Shown: in pieces, positions 32,585 to 40,692 of the stretch
How the letters are laid out: each line of letters starts with the position of its first letter
How positions within the stretch are numbered: position 1 is the first letter of the stretch
Assembly (NCBI GenBank): GCA_903953565.1
Contig: CAJBKE010000008.1
Coordinates: 1-47,058, forward strand
Direction of reading: 5' to 3'
DNA: 47,058 bases
From: an uncultured Verrucomicrobiota bacterium
GTDB lineage: Bacteria; Verrucomicrobiota; Verrucomicrobiia; Chthoniobacterales; JACTMZ01
Notes under the pieces: generated by a model
Databases searched by the model: none
Seen by the model: the letters and a program-made list of their open reading frames with translations, nothing else
Told to the model about the DNA's origin: nothing
Translations under genes and position numbers: made by a program

Positions 32585-34015
32585 ATGGATAAACATCCGC
32601 TCCGCGTCGGATTATTCGGCATCGGCCTCGAGGCTTATTGGCCGCAATTCGAAGGTCTGAAGCCGAAACTCGAAGGCTACCTCCAGCAAGTGGCGGAAAA
32701 GATCGGGCGGCCCGGCGTCGAAGTGTGCAATCTAGGCCTCGTCGATTCGCCGGAAAAAGCGATGGAAGCCGGACATGCTTTCCGTCGCGCCGATGTGGAT
32801 GTCATTTTCCTGCACGTCACGACCTACGCGCTAAGTTCGACGGTCTTGCCCGTTGTGCAACGGGCCAAAGTCCCCGTTATCATCCTCAACCTGCAACCGG
32901 TCGCCGCGCTCGACTACAAAGCATTCAACAAGATGGGCGACCGCACGAAAATGACCGGCGAATGGCTGGCCCACTGCGGAGCTTGTCCGGTGCCGGAGAT
33001 CGCCAACGCCTTCAACCGCGCACGCATCGGGTTCCATCAGGTCACCGGCACCCTGCAACCCGGCGATCCGGCTTGGCAGGAAATCGACGATTGGATCGAG
33101 GCCGCGCGCGTGGCGAACACCATGGCCCACAACCGCCTCGGGCTCATGGGCCACTACTACAACGGCATGCTCGACATTCATACCGATACCACACGCCAAG
33201 TCGCGTATTTCGGCGGACACCTCGAGATCGTCGAAGTCGAAGAACTTGCCGCAATGCGCCGCGGAGTCACCGCCGCAGAAACGCAAGCCAAGCTCGCCGA
33301 ATTCCGCCAGGCCTTCGACATCCAACCCGACTGCGCCCCGGTCGAACTCGAACGTGCGGCGCGCACTTCAGTGGCTTTGGACAAACTCGTCGCCGCGAAA
33401 AATCTCGGTTCCCTCGCCTACTACCACATGGGCACGGGCAACGAGGAGCACGAGGACGTGATGAGTTCGGTCATCCTCGGCAACTCGCTGCTCACCGCCC
33501 GCGGCATCCCCGTGGCCGGCGAATACGAAGTGAAAAATGCGCAGGCGATGAAGATCATGGACAGCTTCGGCGCGGGCGGTTCGTTCACCGAATATTACGC
33601 GATGGATTTCGACGACGACGTCGTGCTCATGGGCCACGATGGACCGGGCCATATCAAGATCGCCTCGGGCCAAACCAAAGTGCGCCCTCTGGAAGTCTAT
33701 CACGGTAAGGTTGGCAAAGGACTTTCCGTCGAGATGAGCGTGCAGCACGGACCAGTCACACTCCTTTCCGTCGTCGAGTATGCCGACGGTTCACTCAAGC
33801 TGCTCGTGGCCGAAGGCGAGTCCGTGGCCGGCCCGATCCTCGAAATCGGCAACACGAACAGCCGCTACCGTTTCCCCATCGGTGCCCGCGCCTTCGTCGA
33901 ACGATGGAACGCGCAGGGCCCCGCCCACCACTGCGCGGTCGGCGTCGGTCATCTTGCAGATCGTATGGCCAAGCTCGGCGCACTCCTCGCGATGGACGTA
34001 GTCCGCGTGTGCTGA
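32585..34015 (+). CDS. L-fucose/L-arabinose isomerase-family protein
   Basis: A 476-residue cytoplasmic enzyme. The N-terminal Rossmann-like domain starts LRVGLFGIGLEAYWPQF. The central part has LNLQPVAALDY and GEWLAHCGACPVPEIANAF. The C-terminal domain holds the expected metal ligands: Glu in GEYEVKNAQAMKIMD, Asp in YAMDFDDD and His in LMGHDGPGHI. This places it in the FucI/AraA superfamily, nearer the AraA-like branch. It is distinct from the isomerase at 1995-3401. The RhaT-type symporter gene starts 34 bases downstream, so the substrate may be L-rhamnose or another deoxy- or pentose sugar. Confidence 0.82.
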   Translation: MDKHPLRVGLFGIGLEAYWPQFEGLKPKLEGYLQQVAEKIGRPGVEVCNLGLVDSPEKAMEAGHAFRRADVDVIFLHVTTYALSSTVLPVVQRAKVPVIILNLQPVAALDYKAFNKMGDRTKMTGEWLAHCGACPVPEIANAFNRARIGFHQVTGTLQPGDPAWQEIDDWIEAARVANTMAHNRLGLMGHYYNGMLDIHTDTTRQVAYFGGHLEIVEVEELAAMRRGVTAAETQAKLAEFRQAFDIQPDCAPVELERAARTSVALDKLVAAKNLGSLAYYHMGTGNEEHEDVMSSVILGNSLLTARGIPVAGEYEVKNAQAMKIMDSFGAGGSFTEYYAMDFDDDVVLMGHDGPGHIKIASGQTKVRPLEVYHGKVGKGLSVEMSVQHGPVTLLSVVEYADGSLKLLVAEGESVAGPILEIGNTNSRYRFPIGARAFVERWNAQGPAHHCAVGVGHLADRMAKLGALLAMDVVRVC

Positions 34016-34049
34016 TCAGGATACGCGCGCTGCTAAAACTCCCCCAGCC

Positions 34050-35240
34050 GTGAACCTCGCCCTCGGAGTCATCTTGCATTGGATCGGCGGTTTGGCCGCC
34101 GCAAGTTTTTACATTCCCTACCGCGCGGTGCAGCGCTGGTCCTGGGAAACTTATTGGCTGGTTGGCGGATTTTTCAGTTGGATCGTCGCTCCTTCGCTCA
34201 TCGGAGCACTGCTCGTCCCCGATCTTTACGGGCACATTGCTGCGGCACCGCGCACGGCGATTTTCTGGGCTTATTTCTTCGGCGTGCTCTGGGGCATCGG
34301 AGGCATCACCTTCGGCCTCACCATGCGTTACCTCGGCATCGCGCTCGGCATGGCCGTCGTGCTCGGATTCTGCGCCGCCTTCGGCACGCTCATGCCGCCG
34401 ATCGTCGCGGGGGATTTCGGCGCACTGCTCGCCTCGGCCTCGGGCCTCACCGTCCTGGCCGGCGTGGCCGCGTGCCTGTTCGGTATCGGCATCAGCGGCG
34501 CGGCCGGCATGTCGAAGGAATCGGAGCTTTCAGACGAAGAGAAACTCGCCGCGGTCAAAGAGTTCAATTTCAAGAGAGGCATGCTCGTTGCCGCGTTCTC
34601 CGGCGTCATGAGCGCGTGCTTCGCTTACGGTCTCGCGGCCGGAAGACCGATCGGTGAAATCACGCTACAAGCGCTTGAGGCGTCCGGCGGCAGCCCTCTC
34701 TGGCAAAACCTTCCCGTGCTCGTCGTGGTGCTCTGGGGCGGATTCACCACCAATTTTCTTTGGTGCGTGGCGCTCAATGTCCGCAACCGCTCCACCCACC
34801 AATACCTCAACACGAGTCCCTCGCATCTCGCCGAAATGGGCGCGGCGGAGGCGGTGATGATGTCGGACGCCCCGGAGATCGCAGCCAACCGCGAAGCCGC
34901 CGCCCACGGCTCCTCGACCGGCCCAGTGCGTCCGGAGGGACCCGCACCGCTCGTGCGCAATTACCTCCTCTGCGCCCTCGCCGGGCTGACGTGGTATTTG
35001 CAGTTTTTCTTCTACAGCATGGGCGAGACCAAGATGGGAACCTACGCCTTCTCCAGTTGGACGCTGCACATGGCCTCCATCATCATTTTCAGCACGCTGT
35101 GGGGACTGGCACTCCACGAATGGCGCGGCTCGAGCCGCCGGACGATGACACTGGTTCTACTAGGCCTCTTCGTCCTCGTCGCCTCGACCATCATCGTCGG
35201 CTACGGCAACTACCTTGGCGGGAAAACCGGCACCCACTGA
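34050..35240 (+). CDS. rhaT: L-rhamnose:H+ symporter RhaT-like
   Basis: A 396-residue membrane protein with ten or so hydrophobic segments. Family features: an N-terminal helix ending SFYIPYRAVQRWSWETYWL, then GGFFSWIVAPSLIGALLVPD, FGVLWGIGGITFGLTMRYLGIALGMAVVLG, and the last helices YLQFFFYSMGETKMGTYAFSSWTLHMASIIIFSTLWG. These match the RhaT family. It is longer than the usual about 344 residues because of a loop with Ser/Pro/Ala content (about 265-305). It is co-transcribed with the isomerase and converges on the TIM-barrel copy 2, 13 bases away. Confidence 0.88.
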   Translation: MNLALGVILHWIGGLAAASFYIPYRAVQRWSWETYWLVGGFFSWIVAPSLIGALLVPDLYGHIAAAPRTAIFWAYFFGVLWGIGGITFGLTMRYLGIALGMAVVLGFCAAFGTLMPPIVAGDFGALLASASGLTVLAGVAACLFGIGISGAAGMSKESELSDEEKLAAVKEFNFKRGMLVAAFSGVMSACFAYGLAAGRPIGEITLQALEASGGSPLWQNLPVLVVVLWGGFTTNFLWCVALNVRNRSTHQYLNTSPSHLAEMGAAEAVMMSDAPEIAANREAAAHGSSTGPVRPEGPAPLVRNYLLCALAGLTWYLQFFFYSMGETKMGTYAFSSWTLHMASIIIFSTLWGLALHEWRGSSRRTMTLVLLGLFVLVASTIIVGYGNYLGGKTGTH

Positions 35241-35253
35241 CGCGCGAGGTCGA

Positions 35254-36153
35254 TTATTCCTGCGAGCTAGCGTCCTCGAACAGGCAACGCGCAATTTTGG
35301 CGTAAAGAAGCGCCTGCGCATAACGATCGGATTCCTCGACCACCATCCCGTCCGACCCGGGGAAGAGCCGTGCATAGTAGTGGGCGCCACCGAGCAACTC
35401 CGGCGCGAAGACAAGCACATCGCCGGGACCCGCATAGTTGCGGAATCCGCGCATCGCCCGCGCCCAGATCGTCCGGAAGTCGGCGAAGTAATCCACCACC
35501 CCGACGGCCGCAGCAGGACGGGAGTTGGTCTTGTCGATGGGAACCTGCATATGCCCGGGACTCGCTATGCGCCCGTGCATGAAGCCGATGCGGTCGAAGA
35601 TGGGCGCCATGAACTCCATTTTCATCTCCACCCCCCCATAGACCATTTCCTGTCCGCAGTAATAATGACTGAAGTCCCCGTTGAAGAGCACCTCGGGAAA
35701 CTTCTTGGTGATCTGAACCGTGCGCCACATGTCCTGCGTGATCGTGGCGCGGTGGGTTTCGATAAAAATCGGAAGTCCGGTTCTTTCCGATGCAGAGAGG
35801 ATGGCCTCGACGAGGCGAAAAACATCGTCATCGTCCTCGATCCCCCAGCCAACGTGGACAGTCAAGCATAGGTCGCCTCGCGCCGCATGCTTCTCGGCGA
35901 GGGGCAACGCCTCGCCGGGCTGATTGATCCGTCCGAGCCCGCAGTAGGCAAGCGGACCGGGCGGCTGAGGACCGTCATCCGTGAGCTGGACACCCTCGAA
36001 ACCGTCGGCGGCCAGTCGCTCGAGCAGCTCTTCCTTTGCCACGCCGGTCCAGATCGAATCGCGGCGCAGATCGACAAGATTATCTAGGTTGAGGAAGACC
36101 CGCAGCTTAGGGGCATCAACCGATCCGTCGTTGAGGTAACGTGGGCGTTTCAA
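35254..36153 (-). CDS. xylose-isomerase-like TIM-barrel epimerase/isomerase, copy 2
   Basis: A 299-residue near-duplicate of the protein at 26821-27717, with the same putative metal-ligand segments (HVGWGIED, IFIETHRATITQD, NGDFSHYY, HGRIASPGHMQVP). Start: an ATG at 36213 would give 20 extra residues inside the oxygenase gene. A TTG at 36153 gives MKRPRYLNDGS, which lines up with MVPRYLNDGS of copy 1. That TTG overlaps the stop of the upstream desaturase fusion as TTGA. The overlap implies translational coupling, so the TIM-barrel protein should act on the fusion's product. Confidence 0.78.
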   Translation of the reverse strand: MKRPRYLNDGSVDAPKLRVFLNLDNLVDLRRDSIWTGVAKEELLERLAADGFEGVQLTDDGPQPPGPLAYCGLGRINQPGEALPLAEKHAARGDLCLTVHVGWGIEDDDDVFRLVEAILSASERTGLPIFIETHRATITQDMWRTVQITKKFPEVLFNGDFSHYYCGQEMVYGGVEMKMEFMAPIFDRIGFMHGRIASPGHMQVPIDKTNSRPAAAVGVVDYFADFRTIWARAMRGFRNYAGPGDVLVFAPELLGGAHYYARLFPGSDGMVVEESDRYAQALLYAKIARCLFEDASSQE

Positions 36154-38444
36154 AATTCGTCGCAAGCTATCTGGGACGCGCTCACGCCGAGCTCGGTGAG
36201 CATCTTCCGGCACGCCTTGACCATCATCGGGGGCCCACAGAGGTAAAATTCCACAGCACGCACGTCCGGATGGTGACGAAGATGCCGGTCGAGAACGACC
36301 TCATGGATGAATCCCGCGGGACCATCCCAGCTGTCCTCCGGCAGCGGCGAGGAGAGCGCCGGGTGAAAACTGAAATTGCCGTGGCTAGCCGCGAGATCTT
36401 CGAAGTATTCCCCGTAATAGAGCTCCTGTTTCGAACGGGCTCCATACCAATAACTAATCTTGCGTGGCGAGTTCGCGGACTCAAGCAAGTGGCTGAGGTG
36501 TGCACGCAGCGGCGCCATGCCCGCACCGCCCCCGATGTAGACCATTTCCTTCTGCGTCGGCTTGACGTGGAAGTCACCGAAAGGCCCGACTGCGGTCACT
36601 TCGTCCCCCGGCTTCAAACTGAAGACGTAGGAGGATCCGATACCCGGGGGGCAATCTTGTCCGGGCGGCGGGGTGGCGATGCGGACATTGAATCGGAGCG
36701 TCCGCTCGCGGGACGGATTTGACGCCAGTGAGTAATTGTTGCGCTTACCGGACGAGGGATTGGCGGCCTCGAGATCGAAGACGTGCTGTTGGCGCCAGAC
36801 GGCTGCAAACGGCTCGGGAATGTCGAAGTCCCGGAAGCGAATGCGATCGTAAGGCGGGATTTCGATTTGCAAGTAATCGCCCGGAGTGAAATCAAGCTTT
36901 GCGGAAGAATCCAACGGTTCCAGGACAAGTTCTTTGATGAAGGTTGCGACACTCCGATTGCTGACAACCCGAAACTGCAGCGTCGCTTGCTGACGGGACC
37001 CCGCTCCGCCCGCGCGGAGAACGTTGAGCCATAACCGGCCGCCACGCTCCTTGATCGGGTAAGTGGCAAGCCCGCGGCATATGGGGGCCCGGGCAGGCGA
37101 ACCGTCGGCGAGATGAAACCGGCCGTTGTGTTTGGGGCATTCTATAATGCCGTCCTTGACGAGGCCGCCTGCGAGATGGGTGTTGCCATGGGTGCAGATG
37201 CCATCGGTGGCGTGGAGCGCACCCCGCTCGTCGCGGATCAGGGCATAGGTTTTGCGCCCATGGTCGAAACGAAGCACATCGGAAGCATCGAGATCGGCGG
37301 CCGCACATACCTCGATCCAGCCCGCCGCATCGGGCTTGGCGTCGTTTCCCTGCGGTTGCTCGGCGCCACTGTTCCGGGGCGGCGGGAGCTTGCGCTTCAC
37401 GTGGTAGGACGGATCAGACACCTGCCGCAGCACAGCCGGCAATATTTCCCGCCAAGCGGCTGCCAGCGACGGATAAGGCGGCGGACAGTCGTCTTTGATC
37501 AGCTCATGCAGTTTCGGAAGGTTGTGATAAGGCACCAACGGGAACATGTGATGCTCGAGGTGGTAGTTCATGTTCCAGTAAACAAAGCGACTGAACGGAT
37601 TCATGAAAACCGTGCGGCAGTTCAACCGGTGGTCGAGCACGTTCTCCGCCAGCCCGGCGTGCTGTGTCGTGTTGTGGACAATCATGAGCCACGTGCCGAA
37701 AAAATGCGGGAGGATGACGAGGAAGACCGGAACCCAGGATTTCAGCGCGATGGCGAGGACAATGGTTGCGACATAGATACCGAGGACAATACGCGCGTTG
37801 CGGAAAATTTTTGGAAATTCGCTCTCCGGAATAAACGTCCTCTCATCCGGCGTCACACGCCCGAACGCATGACCGATTAGTCCGGGGAAATACCCGCGGT
37901 AAACACCGATCGCGAAAAGGCTCATGAGATGCGACGTTATGTCCGGAGGGCGGGAAACTTGGATTTCCGGATCCCGACCGACGATGATGGTGTCTGAATG
38001 GTGCCGTGTGTGGCTCCAGCGCCAGACCACGGACTCGCGCATGACCATGAACGACGCCAGTTCGTAGAGGGCGTTGTTCAGCCAGTCCGTTTTGAATGCG
38101 GTTCCGTGACCCGCCTCATGCCATCGAGAGTCCGAAGCTGTGGCGTAGAGCACGGCATACAGAGCGTAGGGCAACACAACCCACCAACTGCCCCAAAGCG
38201 CAACAGTGCCCCACGCCGTGAGCCCCAATAGCGCAAACCACAGCAGCGTGTCGCGCAGCGCCGGCCCATCGCGCCGCTCCAGCAGGCCGCGCAACGCTTT
38301 GCGCGGAACCGGGGTTTGATACCAATCCGCCTCGGCGAGACCCATTTCGATCGCCTTGGCTGCATTGTTTCCAGTGAGGGAGTAGTCGAGACGCTCCGGT
38401 GGCTTGGTGACCGGAGCAAACGCCGTGGGGGAGTCGTGGTCCAT
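36150..38444 (-). CDS. three-domain oxygenase: desaturase-type diiron domain, Rieske ferredoxin, NqrF-like FAD/NAD reductase
   Basis: A 764-residue fusion. Residues about 40-350: membrane diiron oxygenase of the fatty-acid-desaturase/MocD type, with His boxes HEAGH (109-113), HTRHH (145-149) and HLEHH (295-299), and hydrophobic segments between. Residues about 375-475: Rieske domain with Cys417/His419 (ICTHGNT) and Cys436/His439 (CPKHNG). Residues about 485-764: reductase with RNNYSLAS (FAD), GGGAGMAPLRAHL (NAD) and CGPPMMVKA, close to the flavin part of NqrF but without its plant-type ferredoxin. The chain holds a full electron path from NADH to the diiron site. It parallels MocD, MocE and MocF of rhizopine demethylation. 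It is divergent from an AraC gene and coupled to the TIM-barrel gene. The ATG at 38444 is chosen over 38573, which overlaps the AraC gene. Confidence 0.88.
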   Translation of the reverse strand: MDHDSPTAFAPVTKPPERLDYSLTGNNAAKAIEMGLAEADWYQTPVPRKALRGLLERRDGPALRDTLLWFALLGLTAWGTVALWGSWWVVLPYALYAVLYATASDSRWHEAGHGTAFKTDWLNNALYELASFMVMRESVVWRWSHTRHHSDTIIVGRDPEIQVSRPPDITSHLMSLFAIGVYRGYFPGLIGHAFGRVTPDERTFIPESEFPKIFRNARIVLGIYVATIVLAIALKSWVPVFLVILPHFFGTWLMIVHNTTQHAGLAENVLDHRLNCRTVFMNPFSRFVYWNMNYHLEHHMFPLVPYHNLPKLHELIKDDCPPPYPSLAAAWREILPAVLRQVSDPSYHVKRKLPPPRNSGAEQPQGNDAKPDAAGWIEVCAAADLDASDVLRFDHGRKTYALIRDERGALHATDGICTHGNTHLAGGLVKDGIIECPKHNGRFHLADGSPARAPICRGLATYPIKERGGRLWLNVLRAGGAGSRQQATLQFRVVSNRSVATFIKELVLEPLDSSAKLDFTPGDYLQIEIPPYDRIRFRDFDIPEPFAAVWRQQHVFDLEAANPSSGKRNNYSLASNPSRERTLRFNVRIATPPPGQDCPPGIGSSYVFSLKPGDEVTAVGPFGDFHVKPTQKEMVYIGGGAGMAPLRAHLSHLLESANSPRKISYWYGARSKQELYYGEYFEDLAASHGNFSFHPALSSPLPEDSWDGPAGFIHEVVLDRHLRHHPDVRAVEFYLCGPPMMVKACRKMLTELGVSASQIACDEF

Positions 38445-38503
38445 AAGGGTAAAAACGTAGTTCAGGCAGACATCCGCGGGAATGGACACGACCGCACGAT
38501 CGC

Positions 38504-39385
38504 ATGTATTTTCCGGATATGGCGAAAGTCCCCGACCGGTATCGACTGTATTCCTTTCCAGAGCAGCACACACCTCTCGGGCGTGTGCATTTCGGGGGTG
38601 AACTCCCGCAAAGCCAAGGAACGGGATGGGATGGCTATCGCGAATACGGCATGTATGCCGCGGTCTTGATCACGCGCGGCAACGGCGTCTATCGGGATGC
38701 GGCCGGCCGGGAAATTGGATTGTGTGAGGGGTGCGTAATTCTAGTCTTTCCGGAAGTTCCCCACCACTACGGACCGGCACCGGGCAAACTTTGGGATGAG
38801 GTCTTCGTGGCTTTCAGCGGGGCCGCCTTCGACGCCTGGCGAGGCCACGGGCTGGATCCGATTCACCCCGTCTGGCGCCTGCAGAACGCGCGCCGCGAGG
38901 CGGATTTCCTCCGCTCCCTATTGCGAAAAAAGGTCGAGGACCTGCGGGGTTCAATCAAACAAGCCGCGGATGTGCACGAGATGCTGGCGCGATGGTTGGC
39001 ACAGCGACCGAATGAACAGGGCATGCCGGTGTGGCTGGAAAAAGCCCGCCGGACTTTGGCTGCTCTACCGGAGCAGCGGACCCCAGCCTCCGTCGCACGG
39101 GAGTGCGGCCTCCACGCCGACGCATTCCGCCGCGCCTTCCGGAAATGGACCGGGGAAACGCCAGCCCAGTTCCGGCGCCGACACCGCCTGGCCATGGCTG
39201 TCGATCTGCTCCGGCGACAAGAACTCAGCCTGGGGCAGATCGCCGAGTCACTCGGCTTTCACGACGCGTTTCATTTTTCGAAACGCTTCAAGGAAGCTTA
39301 TGGAACCCCACCCTCCGTCTTCCGCAACATGCCTCCCGAACCAATAGGGAAGATGCTCCGTCCGTGTCGCAAGTCGACGCGGTAA
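38504..39385 (+). CDS. AraC-family transcriptional regulator
   Basis: A 293-residue regulator. The N-terminal cupin-like domain has GMYAAVLITRGNGVYRDAAG and CEGCVILVFPEVPHHYGP. The C-terminal ~100 residues have two helix-turn-helix motifs (ASVARECGLHADAFRRAFRKWTG; LGQIAESLGFHDAFHFSKRF) and the family end GTPPSVFRNM. ATG at 38504 or 38522 are both possible starts. It is divergent from the desaturase-Rieske-reductase gene (60-77 bases between starts) and should control it. It is not closely similar to the AraC gene at 28769. Confidence 0.92.
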   Translation: MYFPDMAKVPDRYRLYSFPEQHTPLGRVHFGGELPQSQGTGWDGYREYGMYAAVLITRGNGVYRDAAGREIGLCEGCVILVFPEVPHHYGPAPGKLWDEVFVAFSGAAFDAWRGHGLDPIHPVWRLQNARREADFLRSLLRKKVEDLRGSIKQAADVHEMLARWLAQRPNEQGMPVWLEKARRTLAALPEQRTPASVARECGLHADAFRRAFRKWTGETPAQFRRRHRLAMAVDLLRRQELSLGQIAESLGFHDAFHFSKRFKEAYGTPPSVFRNMPPEPIGKMLRPCRKSTR

Positions 39386-39439
39386 TAGTCGGCAAGCAGG
39401 ACGGATCGGTCTGCCGCCTCGGGCAACTGGCGTTGCATC

Positions 39440-39598
39440 TCATCGGTGCGTTTCGGGATGCAGGAAGATCGAGTAGTTCGAGACACCGTGGTCTTTGAGG
39501 ACCTTCTCCAACTCCGGCCAGATCGGGTTGTGGCGTTTTTCGTACTCCTCCTCGGCGCCGGCGTTGACTGACATGATGAAGGCTTTGCGGATTTTCAT
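39440..39598 (-). pseudogene. rhaM: truncated L-rhamnose mutarotase (N-terminal half)
   Basis: ATG 39598 opens 52 codons ([20 protein letters not shown], then [30 protein letters not shown]). This is the first half of RhaM-type L-rhamnose mutarotase, which has about 104 residues, and stops at TGA 39440-39442. The rest of the enzyme is missing. A diverged second copy lies at 40352-40656 beyond the vapBC genes. The rest of 39386-39669 holds no gene I can support. Confidence 0.8.
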
Positions 39599-39669
39599 GA
39601 ATTGTTGGTGTACGAGACCGTGTGATCTTGGTCAGCGCGTCCTCCGCGGGGGCACGGACGGGCGCTTTT

Positions 39670-40089
39670 TCACTTGGACTTACGCGAGCACCAATCCGAC
39701 GGTGTCACGCCACCGGCCCGCTCGATCAGTTCGTTGTCCCACGTGACAAGCGTCGTTCCCGTCGACGCCGCGGCGGCGACGTAGATGGCGTCTGCCCCGC
39801 GCAGCAGGCCACGCGTCCCGCAAGTCAACGCTTCGTCGATCAATGTCATATCCACGTCCACCCATCGCAGGACGGGAATCGCCTGCAGGCTCCGGGCCAC
39901 GGCTATACCCTTGGCACCGTCCTGCTGTCTGCGGGCCATCGCACATGCTGTCTCCACGATGGCCAGCGAAGGAGCGAACATCTCAACGCGCCGCCGCTCG
40001 CACTCCCGCAGGAAGGCGACACTTTCGATGTGGAAAGCGTCCTTCGGCTCGAAAAAGGCCGTCCAGACGCTGGCATCGATCGTGATCAT
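39670..40089 (-). CDS. vapC: VapC-type PIN-domain toxin
   Basis: A 139-residue PIN ribonuclease with the expected acidic residues: Asp5 (MITIDASV), Glu46 (IVETACA), Asp100 (GADAIYVAAA) and Asp118 (TWDNEL). VapC toxins cleave tRNA or other RNA when freed from the antitoxin. Its start overlaps the stop of the antitoxin gene as ATGA, the usual antitoxin-toxin order. It is placed between two broken rhamnose-mutarotase copies. Confidence 0.92.
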   Translation of the reverse strand: MITIDASVWTAFFEPKDAFHIESVAFLRECERRRVEMFAPSLAIVETACAMARRQQDGAKGIAVARSLQAIPVLRWVDVDMTLIDEALTCGTRGLLRGADAIYVAAAASTGTTLVTWDNELIERAGGVTPSDWCSRKSK

Positions 40090-40355
40090 CGGGCGGCACG
40101 CTCCAGACGGTTTCGGTCCTTCTCGAGGATTTCCCGCGCGGTGGGACCGGGCCGGTCAACCGGCACAGCATGCTCAAGGAGTTGATCCACCCAGCTGACC
40201 GGCGACTCCCCCGCCGCATGAGTGGCACTTCCCGGCTCTTGGACCCAGTTGCGGAACAACTCAATGGTCACATCACGCACAGCCCGCCCTTTAAGAGCTG
40301 TCTTGGCCTTCACACGACGGTAAAGATCATCCGGAATATCGATGGTTGCTTTCAT
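40086..40355 (-). CDS. vapB: VapB-type ribbon-helix-helix antitoxin
   Basis: An 89-residue protein. The N-terminal ribbon-helix-helix (MKATIDIPDDLYRRVKAKTA, then RAVRDVTIELFRNWV) binds its own promoter. The C-terminal tail (about 50-89) should wrap and neutralise VapC. It is translationally coupled to vapC. Its start overlaps the end of the broken rhaM copy 2 frame. Two tandem CAG(C/T)TTAC octamers lie directly upstream (40362-40377). Confidence 0.9.
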   Translation of the reverse strand: MKATIDIPDDLYRRVKAKTALKGRAVRDVTIELFRNWVQEPGSATHAAGESPVSWVDQLLEHAVPVDRPGPTAREILEKDRNRLERAAR

Positions 40356-40656
40356 GTTATACAGCTTACCAGTTTACAAGTTCGTGTCAATCGACCCGAG
40401 AACTTAGCATCGCCCATGTGTTGCCAGCATCCTTGGCACGCCTCCGTTAAGCCAACGGGCACCCACTGTTCCTCGCTCTCGATTTCGGCGTAGCCGAAAA
40501 GCTGGTGAGTCTCGGTGTGCAGGAAGATCGAGTAGTTCAAGACGCCGTGGCCTTTGAGCACCTTCTCCAACTCGGGCCAGATTGGATTGTGCGGCTTGTG
40601 GCATTCCGTGTCGGCGCCGGCACGAACCGACAAGACGAGGCTTTGCGGATTTTCAT
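40352..40656 (-). pseudogene. rhaM: frameshifted L-rhamnose mutarotase, copy 2
   Basis: ATG 40656 gives MKIRKA and then goes out of frame. After a shift of one base the RhaM sequence continues ([67 protein letters not shown]). It then loses similarity before reaching vapB. So the copy has an early frameshift and a replaced C-terminus. Its start is 36 bases after the sulfatase gene, the position of a last gene of that operon. Confidence 0.75.
40356..40390 (-). promoter_or_regulatory. vapB promoter/operator region
   Basis: Two tandem octamers CAGCTTAC and CAGTTTAC (40362-40377) lie next to the vapB start and are a plausible VapB binding site. TATAAC (40361-40356, minus strand) touches the ATG, and TTGACA (40390-40385) lies 23 bases from it, too far for a standard pair. 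The exact promoter is unsure. Confidence 0.35.
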
Positions 40657-40692
40657 GGTTGGCAAGTTTTCAGAGCTAAACCCTACGCGGGT

